A stretch of DNA of 43,429 nucleotides from Lactobacillus equicursoris DSM 19284 = JCM 14600 = CIP 110162 (GCF_001434815.1 NZ_AZDU01000013.1:1-43429); one strand, 5' to 3'; positions 27,575-38,082 are shown, counted from the first letter of the stretch. Program-made: numbers and translations. Notes: generated from the sequence alone by a model not told the origin.

Positions 27575-28915
27575 ATGGATTTTACTTTTGATTCAGATGA
27601 CAACAACAACGCAGTTATCAAGGTAATTGGCGTTGGTGGCGCGGGCGGCAACGCGGTTAACCGGATGATTGAAGATGGCGTTCAAGGCGTTTCTTTCATC
27701 GCGGCTAACACTGACGTCCAAGCCTTAAACAGCAACAAGGCTGAAGTTAAGATTCAGCTGGGGCCAAAGTTGACCCGGGGTCTGGGAGCAGGCTCTCATC
27801 CAGAAACCGGACAAAAAGCTGCTGAAGAAAGCGAAGAAACGATCGAAGACGCATTAAAGGGCGCTGACATGATCTTCATTACGGCCGGCATGGGCGGCGG
27901 TACTGGTACTGGTGCTGCGCCAGTGATCGCCAAGATCGCCCGGGAAACCGGCGCCTTGACGGTTGGGGTCGTTACCCGCCCATTCAGCTTTGAAGGGCCA
28001 AAGCGGTCAAAGAATGCCGCTGAAGGGATTGCCAAGTTGAAGCAATACGTTGACACCTTGGTTATCGTTGCCAACAACCGCTTGCTGGAAATCGTTGACA
28101 AGAAGACTCCGATGATGGAAGCCTTCAAGGAAGCCGACAATGTCCTCAAGCAAGGTGTTCAAGGCATTTCCGACTTGATCACTTCTAACGACTACGTGAA
28201 CTTGGACTTTGCCGACGTGAAGACGGTCATGGAAAACCAAGGTGCTGCCTTGATGGGGATCGGCCGGGCCAGCGGCGAAAACCGCTCAGCCGAAGCTACC
28301 AAGATGGCGATTTCTTCACCACTTTTGGAAGTTTCCATCGATGGGGCAAAGCAAGTCTTGCTCAACATCACTGGTGGCCCAGACTTGACCTTGTTTGAAG
28401 CTCAAGATGCCTCAGATATCGTGAAGAGCGCAGCTGGCGATGACGTGAACATCATCTTCGGTACGGCCATCAACCCTAACCTGGGCGACGAAGTCGTAGT
28501 AACGGTAATCGCTACTGGGATTGACTCAGCTGCTGAAGAAGAAGCATCCAGTCAATTGCCAGGGCGCGGTCACCAAGTTTCAGCTTCTCGCGAAAAGGCC
28601 CCAGCTCCTAAGATTTTAGAAGAAAAGCCACAAGTTCAAGAAGCAGCTGAACCCGTTAAGGAAGAAGCTAAAGAAGAAGTCAAGGAAGAAAAGCCAGCCA
28701 GCATGATGGACCCAACCAGCGTTTGGGGCTTGAACGATGATGACTATTCTAGACGGCAAAGCTCTAAGGCTGAAAAGCAGGCCCAAGAGCAAGAATCAGC
28801 ACCATTTGCGGCTGACCAAAGCAACATGATTTCTCAAATTGACATCAGCACTGATGACGACGATGACGATGATGATGACGACATCCCATTCTTTAAGCAT
28901 CGCCGTGACCGCTAA
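27575..28915 (+). CDS. ftsZ: Cell division protein FtsZ
   Basis: FtsZ is the tubulin-like GTPase that forms the division ring. The 446-aa protein has the GTP signature GGGTGTG at 107-113, upstream [14 protein letters not shown], and the synergy loop with [11 protein letters not shown]. After the GTPase core a long acidic linker contains ten aspartates in a row before the C-terminal peptide [11 protein letters not shown], the site that binds FtsA and SepF. The ATG follows AAGGGTGGTAGAGTAG. Confidence 0.98.
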   Translation: MDFTFDSDDNNNAVIKVIGVGGAGGNAVNRMIEDGVQGVSFIAANTDVQALNSNKAEVKIQLGPKLTRGLGAGSHPETGQKAAEESEETIEDALKGADMIFITAGMGGGTGTGAAPVIAKIARETGALTVGVVTRPFSFEGPKRSKNAAEGIAKLKQYVDTLVIVANNRLLEIVDKKTPMMEAFKEADNVLKQGVQGISDLITSNDYVNLDFADVKTVMENQGAALMGIGRASGENRSAEATKMAISSPLLEVSIDGAKQVLLNITGGPDLTLFEAQDASDIVKSAAGDDVNIIFGTAINPNLGDEVVVTVIATGIDSAAEEEASSQLPGRGHQVSASREKAPAPKILEEKPQVQEAAEPVKEEAKEEVKEEKPASMMDPTSVWGLNDDDYSRRQSSKAEKQAQEQESAPFAADQSNMISQIDISTDDDDDDDDDDIPFFKHRRDR

Positions 28916-28930
28916 GGAGGCGACTAAATA

Positions 28931-29377
28931 ATGAGCAGCAACAAGCTTAAGGACTTTTTCGGCTTTGGCGACAGTGAAAGCTACGAAGAAGACACTTACG
29001 AAGACCAAATGATGGATGACCAAGTGGATAGCACTGCATACATGCGCAGCAATACGCGTGAAAACAATGTCGTTTCCATTAAGTCTGGTCAGGTTAACGC
29101 TGGCCCAAGCAAGATTGTCTTGTACGAGCCAAGAGTATATTCTGATGCTAAGGAAGTAGCCCAGAACTTGCTCAACCAAAAGGCGATTATCATCAACTTC
29201 TCCCGGATGGACGATGCGTCTGCCCGCCGGGTGGTTGACTTTATCACCGGGACCGTTTACGCCTTGAATGGCGAAATTCAACGCGTTGGCGACAAAATTT
29301 TCTTGGCCACTCCACCAAAGTTTGAAACGGACGGCAAGATTACCGAATTGCTGGATAAGAAAGATACTTTAGGTTAA
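28931..29377 (+). CDS. sepF: Cell division protein SepF
   Basis: SepF binds the FtsZ C-terminal peptide and the membrane and helps form an orderly septum. The 148-aa protein starts with a short helix MSSNKLKDFFGFG, the expected membrane-binding segment, then an acidic linker and the SepF/DUF552 core (about 55-140, VYSDAKEVAQNLLNQKAIII). The ATG is seven bases after GGAGGCG. Its stop overlaps the ylmG start by one base. Confidence 0.95.
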   Translation: MSSNKLKDFFGFGDSESYEEDTYEDQMMDDQVDSTAYMRSNTRENNVVSIKSGQVNAGPSKIVLYEPRVYSDAKEVAQNLLNQKAIIINFSRMDDASARRVVDFITGTVYALNGEIQRVGDKIFLATPPKFETDGKITELLDKKDTLG

Positions 29378-29679
29378 TGATGAGTTTTTTACTGATCCTG
29401 TACCGCCTGCTCAATTTTATTTGTGAGGCCTACAGTTTATTAATCGTCATCGACGCCTTCATGTCTTGGATTCCGGGCGTAAGACAATCACAAATTGGTC
29501 AATGGATCGACCGCTTGGTCAACCCCTTTATCAACTTGTTCCGGCAAGGACCAGTTCTGCGCTTGATCTACTCCACTGGAATTGACATTTCACCGATGAT
29601 TGCTTTGTTTGTTATCTATTTCATCCAAAGCGTGGCACTAGGCTGGCTTTTTAACATCTTAGCAAGGATCTTTGCATGA
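29377..29679 (+). CDS. ylmG: YggT family membrane protein YlmG
   Basis: The 100-aa protein has two membrane regions flanking SWIPGVRQSQIGQWIDRLVNPF, the typical YggT/YlmG sequence. Its biochemical role is unknown; homologues are found next to sepF and have been tied to envelope or nucleoid organisation. It begins in TAATG with sepF and overlaps ylmH by four bases. Confidence 0.9.
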   Translation: MMSFLLILYRLLNFICEAYSLLIVIDAFMSWIPGVRQSQIGQWIDRLVNPFINLFRQGPVLRLIYSTGIDISPMIALFVIYFIQSVALGWLFNILARIFA

Positions 29680-30476
29680 TGGAGAAAAAACAAGCTAGCA
29701 GCTTTTACCCTTATTTTGAACAAGAAGAAAGACCAACAATTGACTATTTTGTTGGTCTTTTTAATCGGGTTCTTTACCAGGGTGAACCAGTCTTAACCGA
29801 CTTCTTGGATCCCCGCAAAAGGCAGATTTTACAAGCAGTTGCTGGCGGCGAAATCATGCTGGATGAATATGGCGGCTATGATGAAGCAGAGAAAAAGCGG
29901 GTTTATTTGACTAGTGACTGGCTGCCCTTGCCCAAAAAAGAATTTGGCGTTTCTTTACTGGAAATTTCTTATCCGCAAAAGTTTGCCCAGCTAAGGCACA
30001 GCCAAATCCTGGGCAGCTTGGCCAATTCCGGCGTCAAAACCGAGACCTTTGGCGATATCGTGACTGATGGCCAGGGCCGCTGGCAATTTTTTGCAGAAAA
30101 AGAATTAGTGCCTTTTTTCAGCGAAAATATCTACCGGATGGGGCCGGTCAAGGTGAAGTTGGAAGAAGTGGAAATGCGGGACCTCCTGGCCATTGAAGAT
30201 GGGTCAAAGGCTCTTGACGGGGTTGCGGCATCTCTCCGCTTAGATGCGGTTTTAGCGGCTTTAAGCGGCAAATCTAGGACCCAGCTCAAGCAGGCTCTAG
30301 AAGCTGGAGAAGTTCGCCTTAACTGGCATCCGGAAACGAAGGCGGAAAAAGAAGTGCAGATTGGTGACCTGGTCAGCCTGCGCCATTTTGGCCGGGTGAA
30401 GATCTTATCAATTTATCCGACCAAGAAGGGACGTTTTCACCTTGAAGGACAATTTTGGCCCGCAAAAAGGCAATAA
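29676..30476 (+). CDS. ylmH: YlmH family S4-domain RNA-binding protein
   Basis: YlmH is an S4-domain protein encoded in the division cluster of many Gram-positives; reports link the family to rescue of stalled 50S subunits. The 266-aa product has an N-terminal part with FLDPRKRQIL and a C-terminal S4 domain (about 186-245, LAALSGKSRTQLKQALEAGE). The ATG overlaps ylmG by four bases; a second ATG follows at once. The usual next gene, divIVA, is not present. Confidence 0.88.
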   Translation: MMEKKQASSFYPYFEQEERPTIDYFVGLFNRVLYQGEPVLTDFLDPRKRQILQAVAGGEIMLDEYGGYDEAEKKRVYLTSDWLPLPKKEFGVSLLEISYPQKFAQLRHSQILGSLANSGVKTETFGDIVTDGQGRWQFFAEKELVPFFSENIYRMGPVKVKLEEVEMRDLLAIEDGSKALDGVAASLRLDAVLAALSGKSRTQLKQALEAGEVRLNWHPETKAEKEVQIGDLVSLRHFGRVKILSIYPTKKGRFHLEGQFWPAKRQ

Positions 30477-30480
30477 TCAT

Positions 30481-30509
30481 TTGACATGCCTGAGTTAATG
30501 GCTTAAACT
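30481..30509 (+). promoter_or_regulatory. Possible promoter upstream of the ileS T-box
   Basis: TTGACA (30481-30486), 17 bases and TAAACT (30504-30509) form a good-looking promoter just after ylmH. An alternative nearer the T-box is TTCTCA (30531-30536), 17 bases, CATAAT (30554-30559). Between them an A/T-rich hairpin pairs GATAAAAGT with ACTTTTTATC (30521-30548). I cannot tell which promoter is used. Confidence 0.4.
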
Positions 30510-30561
30510 CTTTTAATGTAGATAAAAGTTTTCTCATTACTTTTTATCTATTGCATAATTT

Positions 30562-30771
30562 TGATTAATAAACTCAGACTGACAGTCAAGCTTGAAGGCG
30601 AATCTAGCGAGTTAATGATGGTGGAAGATTAACAAAAGGCCTGAAAGCGATCAGCTGCCAATTGGTCTGACCGGCAGCTGACCCGATAAGTTGGCAATAA
30701 GTGGGGTCTAGCAATAGGCTCAATTTAGGTGGTACCACGAGAATCTCGTCCTATTCAGGATGAGATTTTTT
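30562..30771 (+). promoter_or_regulatory. T-box riboswitch, isoleucine, upstream of ileS
   Basis: The T-box sequence AGGTGGTACCACG (30727-30739) is followed by an intrinsic terminator (stem 30742-30752 with 30757-30767, then T run). AACTC (30571-30575) pairs with GAGTT (30609-30613) as the base of a short Stem I, with ATC at 30602-30604, an isoleucine codon, on its 3' side as the likely specifier. A strong CAGCTGCC/GGCAGCTG hairpin lies between Stem I and the antiterminator. Uncharged tRNA-Ile should allow read-through into ileS. Confidence 0.88.
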
Positions 30772-30793
30772 GTTTTATCGAAAGGATTTTTAT

Positions 30794-33589
30794 ATGCGAG
30801 TTAAAGATACGCTGAATCTTGGCAAGACCAAGTTCCCAATGCGCGGCAACCTGCCAAAGCGGGAAGCGGAATGGGAAAAGAACTGGGAAGATCAGAAGTT
30901 TTACCAAAGAAGACTGAAGCTGAATGAAGGTCATGAAAGATTTGACCTTCACGATGGCCCGCCATTTGCCAACGGCAACATCCACATGGGTCACGCCTTG
31001 AACAAGATTACTAAGGACATTATCATCAGAAGCAAGAACATGGCAGGCTTCTACGCTCCTTACACTCCAGGCTGGGATACTCACGGTTTGCCAATTGAGC
31101 AGCAACTGACCAAGCAAGGCGTTGACCGCAAGACCATGGACCGGGCTGCTTACCGCAAGCTGTGCTATGACTTTGCCATGAGCCAAGTAGAAAAGCAGCG
31201 GACTGACTTCAAGCGTCTGGGCGTGATTGGTGACTGGGACCACCCATACATCACCTTGCTGCCAGAGTTTGAAGCTGCAGAAATCCGCGTCTTTGGCAAG
31301 ATGTTTGAAAATGGCTACATCTACCAAGGCAAGAAGCCTGTTTACTGGTCTTGGTCCAGTGAATCAACCCTGGCTGAAGCCGAAGTTGAATACCACGATA
31401 TTGAATCACCATCCATTTACATCTCTTTCCCAGTTAAGGATGGCAAGGGCAAGCTGGATGAAAAGAACACTTACTTCTTGATCTGGACCACTACCCCATG
31501 GACCATTCCTTCAAACCAAGGGATCACGGTTAACCCAAAGTTTGACTACTCAGTCGTTGAAGTTGGTGACCGCCGCTACGTGGTCGGGACTGAGCGCCTG
31601 GAAGCAGTAGCGGAAATCTTGGGCTGGAGCGACTACAAGACCGTTCAGCACCTGAAGGGGACTGACCTGGAATACATGGTTGCCAAGCACCCATACCTGG
31701 AAGGCCGAGAAAGCCTTTTGATGAACGCTGTCTACGTTACTGCCGATGATGGGACTGGCCTGGTTCACACCGCTTCTGGCTTTGGTGAAGACGACTACAA
31801 CACCGCTATGCGCTACGGCTTTGACGTTTTGTCCCCAATGGACAACAAGGGCTGCTTCACCGAAGAAATCCCAGACAAGGACTTAGTTGGTAAGTTCTAC
31901 ACGGACACCAACGACATCGTCAAGGACAAATTGGCTGCTGCTGGCAACCTGCTGCACTACAGCACCTTTGTCCACTCTGCAGCTCATGACTGGCGGACCA
32001 AGAAGCCAGTTGTCTACCGGGCAACGACTCAGTGGTTTGCGTCAATCTCCAAGTTTAGAGACCAAATCCTGGACCAAATCGAAAAGACCGACTTCTACCC
32101 ATCCTGGGGCAAGACCCGTCTTTACAACATGATCAAGGACCGGGGCGACTGGGTAATTTCCCGGCAAAGAGCTTGGGGCGTGCCATTGCCAATCTTCTAC
32201 GCTGAAGACGGTACGGCAATCGTGACTCCAGAAACCATCAACCACGTCGCTGACCTCTTTGAAAGGGAAGGCTCAAACGCTTGGTTTACCCACCCAGTTG
32301 AAGACCTCCTTCCAGAAGGCTTCACTTCAGAACACTCACCAAATGGCAAGTTTACTAAGGAAACGGACATCTTGGACGTGTGGTTTGACTCAGGGACATC
32401 CTGGAGCGGCGTTCGGGCTTTGGGCTACGATGTTCAATACCCAACTTCCATGTACCTGGAAGGCAGCGACCAATACCGTGGCTGGTTCAACTCTAGTTTG
32501 ATCACTAGCGTGGCCGCTAATGGGGTAGCGCCATACAAGTCAGTCTTGTCACAAGGCTTCACCCTGGACGGGCAAGGCCGGAAGATGTCTAAGTCCCTTG
32601 GCAACACCATTTCTCCTAACGATGTCATCAAGAAGATGAGTGCTGAAATTATCCGCTTGTGGGTAGCTTCAGTTGACTCCTCAGCCGACGTTGGCGTATC
32701 TATGGAAATCCTGCAGCAAGTGTCAGAAGCCTACCGGAAGATCAGAAATACCTTCCGTTACATGCTGGCCAACACCAGTGACTTTGATCCAAAGGAAAAC
32801 CGGGTTGCTTTCAAGGACCTGCGCAAGATCGACCAATACCTAGAAGTTAAGTTGAATGACCTGGTAGCTGAATGCCTGGTTGACTACAAGAAGTACGACT
32901 TTGCCGATGTTTACAAGCAAGTCTTCAAGTTCATCACCAATGACTTGTCAGCCTTCTACTTAGACTTCGCTAAAGACGTCCTTTACATTGAAGCCCAAGA
33001 CAGCCACGCTCGCCGCTCCATGCAAACGGTCATCTATGATGCAGCCGTTAAGCTGGCTAAGATTTTGGCTCCAATCTTGCCGCACACCATGGGCGAAGTT
33101 TGGGAATACCTCAAGGAAGCCGAAGATGACGTTTACCTGTCAAACTTCCCAGAAATCGAAGACTATGATGGTCAAGACGAATTGAAGGAAGACTGGCACG
33201 CCTTCATGAAGGTGCGCGATGACGTTTTGAAGGCTCTGGAAAAGGCCCGTGACCAAAAGCTGATTGGTAAGTCCTTTGAAGCTGAAGTAACGGTTTACCC
33301 AGACGAAGAAAGCCAAGCAGCACTTGATAAGCTTGCTGGTGAAGACTTCCGGGAAATCTTGATCGTTTCCCAGCTCAAGTTCGGCCAAGGCCCAGTTCCT
33401 GCAGATGCTGACAAGTTTGACCACGCAAGCGTTGTTGTCCGTCACGCCGAAGGTGAAGTTTGTCCTCGCTGCCGGATGATCAGAACTGACATTGGCGCTG
33501 ACAATCGCCTGCCAGAATTGTGTGGCCGCTGCGCAAGCGTAGTAGCACTGGATCACCCCGAAGCACTTGAAGAAGGTCTGGAAAAGTAA
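30794..33589 (+). CDS. ileS: Isoleucyl-tRNA synthetase
   Basis: IleS charges tRNA-Ile and edits valine. The 931-aa length is normal. HIGH appears as HMGH (64-67), KMSKS is at 597-601, and a C-terminal zinc finger has Cys pairs C890/C893 and C910/C913. The short, zinc-finger form is the common bacterial housekeeping type (mupirocin-sensitive in most species; inference). The start is ATG at 30794 after AAAGGATTTTTAT; in-frame ATG codons upstream lie in or next to the T-box terminator. Its stop overlaps the next gene by one base. Confidence 0.97.
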   Translation: MRVKDTLNLGKTKFPMRGNLPKREAEWEKNWEDQKFYQRRLKLNEGHERFDLHDGPPFANGNIHMGHALNKITKDIIIRSKNMAGFYAPYTPGWDTHGLPIEQQLTKQGVDRKTMDRAAYRKLCYDFAMSQVEKQRTDFKRLGVIGDWDHPYITLLPEFEAAEIRVFGKMFENGYIYQGKKPVYWSWSSESTLAEAEVEYHDIESPSIYISFPVKDGKGKLDEKNTYFLIWTTTPWTIPSNQGITVNPKFDYSVVEVGDRRYVVGTERLEAVAEILGWSDYKTVQHLKGTDLEYMVAKHPYLEGRESLLMNAVYVTADDGTGLVHTASGFGEDDYNTAMRYGFDVLSPMDNKGCFTEEIPDKDLVGKFYTDTNDIVKDKLAAAGNLLHYSTFVHSAAHDWRTKKPVVYRATTQWFASISKFRDQILDQIEKTDFYPSWGKTRLYNMIKDRGDWVISRQRAWGVPLPIFYAEDGTAIVTPETINHVADLFEREGSNAWFTHPVEDLLPEGFTSEHSPNGKFTKETDILDVWFDSGTSWSGVRALGYDVQYPTSMYLEGSDQYRGWFNSSLITSVAANGVAPYKSVLSQGFTLDGQGRKMSKSLGNTISPNDVIKKMSAEIIRLWVASVDSSADVGVSMEILQQVSEAYRKIRNTFRYMLANTSDFDPKENRVAFKDLRKIDQYLEVKLNDLVAECLVDYKKYDFADVYKQVFKFITNDLSAFYLDFAKDVLYIEAQDSHARRSMQTVIYDAAVKLAKILAPILPHTMGEVWEYLKEAEDDVYLSNFPEIEDYDGQDELKEDWHAFMKVRDDVLKALEKARDQKLIGKSFEAEVTVYPDEESQAALDKLAGEDFREILIVSQLKFGQGPVPADADKFDHASVVVRHAEGEVCPRCRMIRTDIGADNRLPELCGRCASVVALDHPEALEEGLEK

Positions 33590-33798
33590 TGAGAACCGGT
33601 ATTGTCAAACAGTTTGATGATAAAGCCAGTTTTGGCTTTATCGAAGACGATCTAAACCACAAATCATATTTTGTCTTTTATACCGCCATCAAGGAGGAGG
33701 GCTATAAGAGGCTGGAAGTTGGCCAAAGGGTAAGATACCAGCTTGCCCAAGGTAAGAACGGCTTGCAGTGCATTAACGTTTACTTGGCCAAAGACTAA
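33589..33798 (+). CDS. Cold-shock-domain-like protein, divergent
   Basis: The 69-aa protein has the length and order of a cold-shock protein: an opening beta strand RTGIVKQFDD, an RNP1-like SFGFIEDD and an RNP2-like YFVFYTAI, ending RVRYQLAQGKNGLQCINV. The key aromatic and glycine positions differ from typical Csp (KGFGFI, VFVHF), so nucleic acid binding may be weaker or altered. It starts in TAATG with the ileS stop and is probably translated by coupling to it. Confidence 0.75.
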   Translation: MRTGIVKQFDDKASFGFIEDDLNHKSYFVFYTAIKEEGYKRLEVGQRVRYQLAQGKNGLQCINVYLAKD

Positions 33799-33813
33799 GC
33801 AAAGGAATGACGT

Positions 33814-34371
33814 ATGGATTTAAAAGAAACTGAAATTTCATCAAAGGAAGCTTTTCGCGGCAATTTTATCAGCGTCAGCGTTGAAACCGTGAATCTGCCT
33901 AACGGCAAGACCGCTTCCCGAGAGCTGGTTGACCACCGGCCAGCCGCTGCCGCCATCTGCATCAACAATGAAAAAAAGATGCTCTTGGTTACCCAGTGGC
34001 GTGAAGCCGTAAAGCAATTGACTCTAGAAATTCCAGCTGGAATGATTGATGTCACCGACGTGAGTCCCTTGGATGCAATGAAGCGGGAGTTAAATGAAGA
34101 AGGGGGCCTTAAAGCCGAATACTGGGAAAAGGTCTCCGAATTCTACACTTCACCAGGATTTAGTAATGAAAAGCTTTACCTTTACTACTGTGACACCCTA
34201 AGCCAAGTTGAAAACAAGCTGGCTTTGGATGATGACGAATTTTTGACAGCAGACTGGTATAGCTTAGAAGAATTAAAGAACCTGTTAACAGAGGGCAAAA
34301 TAGTTGATGCTAAGACCATTTATGCTATTTCCGTATGGGAAAACATGCTGCTGACCGGTTCACAAGGTTAG
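33814..34371 (+). CDS. Nudix hydrolase, ADP-ribose pyrophosphatase type
   Basis: The 185-aa protein resembles NudF-type ADP-ribose pyrophosphatases, which cleave ADP-ribose to AMP and ribose phosphate. The Nudix box runs from G76 to L99 with a perfect RELNEEGGL (91-99). The earlier glutamate of the consensus is missing or shifted by a one-residue insertion (GMIDVTDVSPLDAMK). An upstream LEIPAGMID and downstream YTSPGFSNEKLYLY match the ADP-ribose subgroup. It lies 15 bases after the cold-shock-like gene. Confidence 0.85.
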   Translation: MDLKETEISSKEAFRGNFISVSVETVNLPNGKTASRELVDHRPAAAAICINNEKKMLLVTQWREAVKQLTLEIPAGMIDVTDVSPLDAMKRELNEEGGLKAEYWEKVSEFYTSPGFSNEKLYLYYCDTLSQVENKLALDDDEFLTADWYSLEELKNLLTEGKIVDAKTIYAISVWENMLLTGSQG

Positions 34372-34375
34372 AGTT

Positions 34376-34618
34376 ATGACAGAAAAACGTTCCGATTACA
34401 GACGCCGCCAGGCGCAACAAGAGAATACTCAGGAAGCAGCTGATTCAGCTGCTTTTCCTGCTTCTAAGAGAAAAGATACGAGAAGACCGCAAGAGCCTGG
34501 TTTAGCCGAATCTCCAGCAGAGTACAAGACAAAAATCCTGAAAAGAAGGCTAAACTTTGCTATTCTAATTGTGTGTCTGTTGATTATCCTAGTTTGGGTA
34601 ATCTTATTGAAATTTTAA
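34376..34618 (+). CDS. Small basic protein with C-terminal membrane helix
   Basis: I do not recognise this 80-aa protein by family. Residues 1-58 are polar and rich in Arg, Lys, Gln and Glu, with no clear fold; residues 59-78 are one hydrophobic helix, so it should be a tail-anchored membrane protein. It starts four bases after the Nudix gene and ends 18 bases before mtnN, inside an unbroken run of plus-strand genes, which supports a real gene. Confidence 0.7.
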   Translation: MTEKRSDYRRRQAQQENTQEAADSAAFPASKRKDTRRPQEPGLAESPAEYKTKILKRRLNFAILIVCLLIILVWVILLKF

Positions 34619-34636
34619 TTGAATTGAGGATAAGCG

Positions 34637-35335
34637 ATGAAAATTGCAATCGTTGTACCAATGGCTGAAGAAGCCGAATTTTATCACCAGTACTTTTCCT
34701 CAGGCAAGAAAGAAATGTTCGGTTCGACAGAATTCGAACATTTTTCCGTTCAAGGAAACGATCTTTACCTGGGCTTAACCGGGATTGGCAAGGTGCAGGC
34801 AGCGATGAACCTGACCAGCCTCTTGGCCAAAGAAAAAATTGACCTCGTAATCATGACGGGTTCAGCTGGCTCACTCAATGCCAAGGTTCGCAAAGAAGAC
34901 TTGGTCTTGCCTACAGAATTTGCCTACCACGATGCCCACAACACCTCAGCTGGCAACTATGTGGAAGGGCAAATTCCGCAAGAGCCTGCCCGCTTTGTGC
35001 TAGATTCCCCAGCTCGGGACCAGTTCAAGGCATTTTTGGACCAAAAGGGCATTCAGTATCACCAAGGCCTAGTGGTGACTGGCGACTCCTTTATCTCTTC
35101 TCAGGCGCAAAAAGACGAAATCATCAAGAACTTCCCAGATGCCCTGTGCTGTGAAATGGAAGGGGCAGCCTTTGCCCAAGTGGCCTACCACTTTAACGTG
35201 CCCCTGATTGCCTTAAGAGCTATTTCTGACAACGGCGATGAAAATGCGGATGATGACTTTGCTGCCTTTGTCAAAAAGGTGGGGGCCAAGGCTGCCGACA
35301 TGATCGTCAATTTCTTGCAGGAGAGTGAGTTTTAA
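34637..35335 (+). CDS. mtnN: 5'-methylthioadenosine/S-adenosylhomocysteine nucleosidase
   Basis: MtnN (Pfs) hydrolyses methylthioadenosine and S-adenosylhomocysteine to release adenine, recycling products of SAM use and supplying the LuxS substrate. The 232-aa protein shows the active-site residues expected from the E. coli enzyme: E12 in MAEEAEF, E175 in CCEMEGAAFA and D198 in AISDNGDE, plus VIMTGSAGSL. The ATG follows TGAGGATAAGCG. Its stop overlaps the next gene by one base. Confidence 0.94.
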   Translation: MKIAIVVPMAEEAEFYHQYFSSGKKEMFGSTEFEHFSVQGNDLYLGLTGIGKVQAAMNLTSLLAKEKIDLVIMTGSAGSLNAKVRKEDLVLPTEFAYHDAHNTSAGNYVEGQIPQEPARFVLDSPARDQFKAFLDQKGIQYHQGLVVTGDSFISSQAQKDEIIKNFPDALCCEMEGAAFAQVAYHFNVPLIALRAISDNGDENADDDFAAFVKKVGAKAADMIVNFLQESEF

Positions 35336-36498
35336 TGGAGCAGATTTATTTGGACAATGCGGCGACGACTCCTATGTCGCCAGCCGTCATTGACTTGATT
35401 AGCGATGAGATGAAGAATGACTTTGGCAATGCCTCAAGCACCCACGGCTTTGGCCGCAAGGCCCGCAACGTGGTCGAAAGTGCCCGTCATACCATTGCTC
35501 AAGCCATTAACGCCAAGGACCAGGAAATCATCTTTACCTCTGGTGGTTCAGAAAGCAACAATAATGTCATTTTTGGCGTGGCCGAACTGAGAAAAGACAT
35601 CGGCAAGCACCTGATCACGACCAAGATTGAGCACGAGTCCGTTTTGCGGTCCATGCAAAAACTGGAAAGCCAAGGCTACAGCGTTACTTATCTGGACGTT
35701 GACCGGGATGGCCGCATCTCTTTAGATGACTTAAAACAAGCCCTGACGCCTGATACCATCTTGGTTTCAGTCATGGCCGTCAATAACGAAGTTGGCACCG
35801 TTAACCCGCTGAAGGAAATCGGTGAGATGGTCGCTGAGACTAACGCCTACTTCCATGTGGACGCTGTGCAGGGTCTTGGCAATATTGACCTGGACGTGCA
35901 AGATATGAAGATTGACTTTATGTCCACTTCGGCCCACAAGATCAATGGGCCAAAGTTCTTAGGCTTTTTGTACGAAAGAGACGGCATCCGCCTGCCAAAC
36001 CTGATTTACGGCGGTGACCAGGAACTGAAGCGGCGGGCTGGTACGGAAAACGTGCCCGGCATCGCCGGCTTTGGCCTGGCTGTAGAGGAAACCCAAGAAG
36101 TTTCTAAGGCAGAATTGCAGGAAAAGTACACCAACTTCCAAAAGCTGGTCTTAGACCGCTTAGACCAAGCTGGCATTGACTACGAAGTCAACAGCCCCTT
36201 GACTGGTCTGGTTTCTCACCACGTCTTGAACTTACGGATCAAGGGCGCTTCCACTTACCTCTTGATCGCCAACTTGGACCTTGCTGGCTTTGCCATTTCT
36301 GGCGGATCCGCATGTACGGCCGGGAGCTTGACTCCATCTCATGTCTTGACTGCCATGTTTGGACCAGACTCTCCGCGGATTTCGGAGTCAATCAGAGTCT
36401 CCTTTGGCCGCTACAACACGGCCGAAGAGGTGGCTGCCTTTGCGGATGCCTTGATCAAGGTGGCCAAGAGAATGCAAGAAAAGAAGACGCAAGACTAA
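35335..36498 (+). CDS. Cysteine desulfurase, NifS/IscS type, paired with MnmA
   Basis: The 387-aa PLP enzyme has H100 in KIEHES, PLP lysine K202 in STSAHKINGPKF and the persulfide cysteine C327 in GGSACTAGS. The neighbourhood (DUF1831 gene, then mnmA) matches the YrvO-MnmA arrangement of Bacillus, in which the desulfurase supplies sulfur straight to MnmA. It starts in TAATG with mtnN. It differs from the ThiI-linked desulfurase at 5865-7022 throughout, including around the catalytic cysteine. Confidence 0.92.
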   Translation: MEQIYLDNAATTPMSPAVIDLISDEMKNDFGNASSTHGFGRKARNVVESARHTIAQAINAKDQEIIFTSGGSESNNNVIFGVAELRKDIGKHLITTKIEHESVLRSMQKLESQGYSVTYLDVDRDGRISLDDLKQALTPDTILVSVMAVNNEVGTVNPLKEIGEMVAETNAYFHVDAVQGLGNIDLDVQDMKIDFMSTSAHKINGPKFLGFLYERDGIRLPNLIYGGDQELKRRAGTENVPGIAGFGLAVEETQEVSKAELQEKYTNFQKLVLDRLDQAGIDYEVNSPLTGLVSHHVLNLRIKGASTYLLIANLDLAGFAISGGSACTAGSLTPSHVLTAMFGPDSPRISESIRVSFGRYNTAEEVAAFADALIKVAKRMQEKKTQD

Positions 36499-36502
36499 AT
36501 TC

Positions 36503-36530
36503 TTGCTTTTTTTAGAAAAATACTTACAAT
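36503..36530 (+). promoter_or_regulatory. Possible promoter for the DUF1831 gene and mnmA
   Basis: TTGCTT (36503-36508), 16 bases and TACAAT (36525-36530) lie in the 53-bp gap after the desulfurase gene. Confidence 0.4.
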
Positions 36531-36551
36531 TAATAAGCGAGGTTTTACTTT

Positions 36552-36893
36552 ATGGCTAATACTGTGACAATCAATGGCGATCAAAGAAAGTTTGTTTTGA
36601 ACCCAGACGTGAAGCTTTATGCCTTGATCGATGCCGGTTTTCAAAAGACGGCTCGGGGCAACTTCGTCTACGAACACCCACTTTACAATGAATCTCCATA
36701 CAACGCGACGACCAAGCTGAAGATGACGGTTAAGAGCGATTTGAGTCACCTCACCATGGTCGTTACGGATCCAAGCGGTTTGCAAAAAGTAAATATTTTC
36801 AAAAATAAGCAGCTGGCTCCAACGGTGGAACTTTTAAACTACATTTTGAAGGACCTGGAGGAGCGCAAGATTTTATCTGAAGTGAAGGATTGA
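36552..36893 (+). CDS. DUF1831 family protein
   Basis: The 113-aa soluble protein matches DUF1831, a lactobacillales family of unknown function that sits between a cysteine desulfurase and mnmA. It has no catalytic motif I can identify; it alternates short strands and helices (KFVLNPDVKLYALIDAGFQK). Constant position suggests a role in tRNA thiolation or sulfur transfer, which is inference. It stops seven bases before mnmA. Confidence 0.8.
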   Translation: MANTVTINGDQRKFVLNPDVKLYALIDAGFQKTARGNFVYEHPLYNESPYNATTKLKMTVKSDLSHLTMVVTDPSGLQKVNIFKNKQLAPTVELLNYILKDLEERKILSEVKD

Positions 36894-38027
<1,134 letters not shown>

Positions 38028-38042
38028 TATCTGCTTTTTAGC

Positions 38043-38074
38043 AAGGCTGAGTCAATTTGACTCGGCCTTTTTTT
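38043..38074 (+). terminator. Intrinsic terminator after mnmA
   Basis: AAGGCTGAGTCA pairs over 12 bp (one G-U) with TGACTCGGCCTT around a 3-base loop, followed by a T run. Confidence 0.88.
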
Positions 38075-38082
38075 GCTATAAT
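38075..38082 (+). promoter_or_regulatory. Extended -10 promoter of the histidine phosphatase unit
   Basis: The T run of the mnmA terminator leads directly into GC-TATAAT (-10 at 38077-38082, TG at 38074-38075). Any -35 would lie inside the terminator stem and does not match well. Confidence 0.5.
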
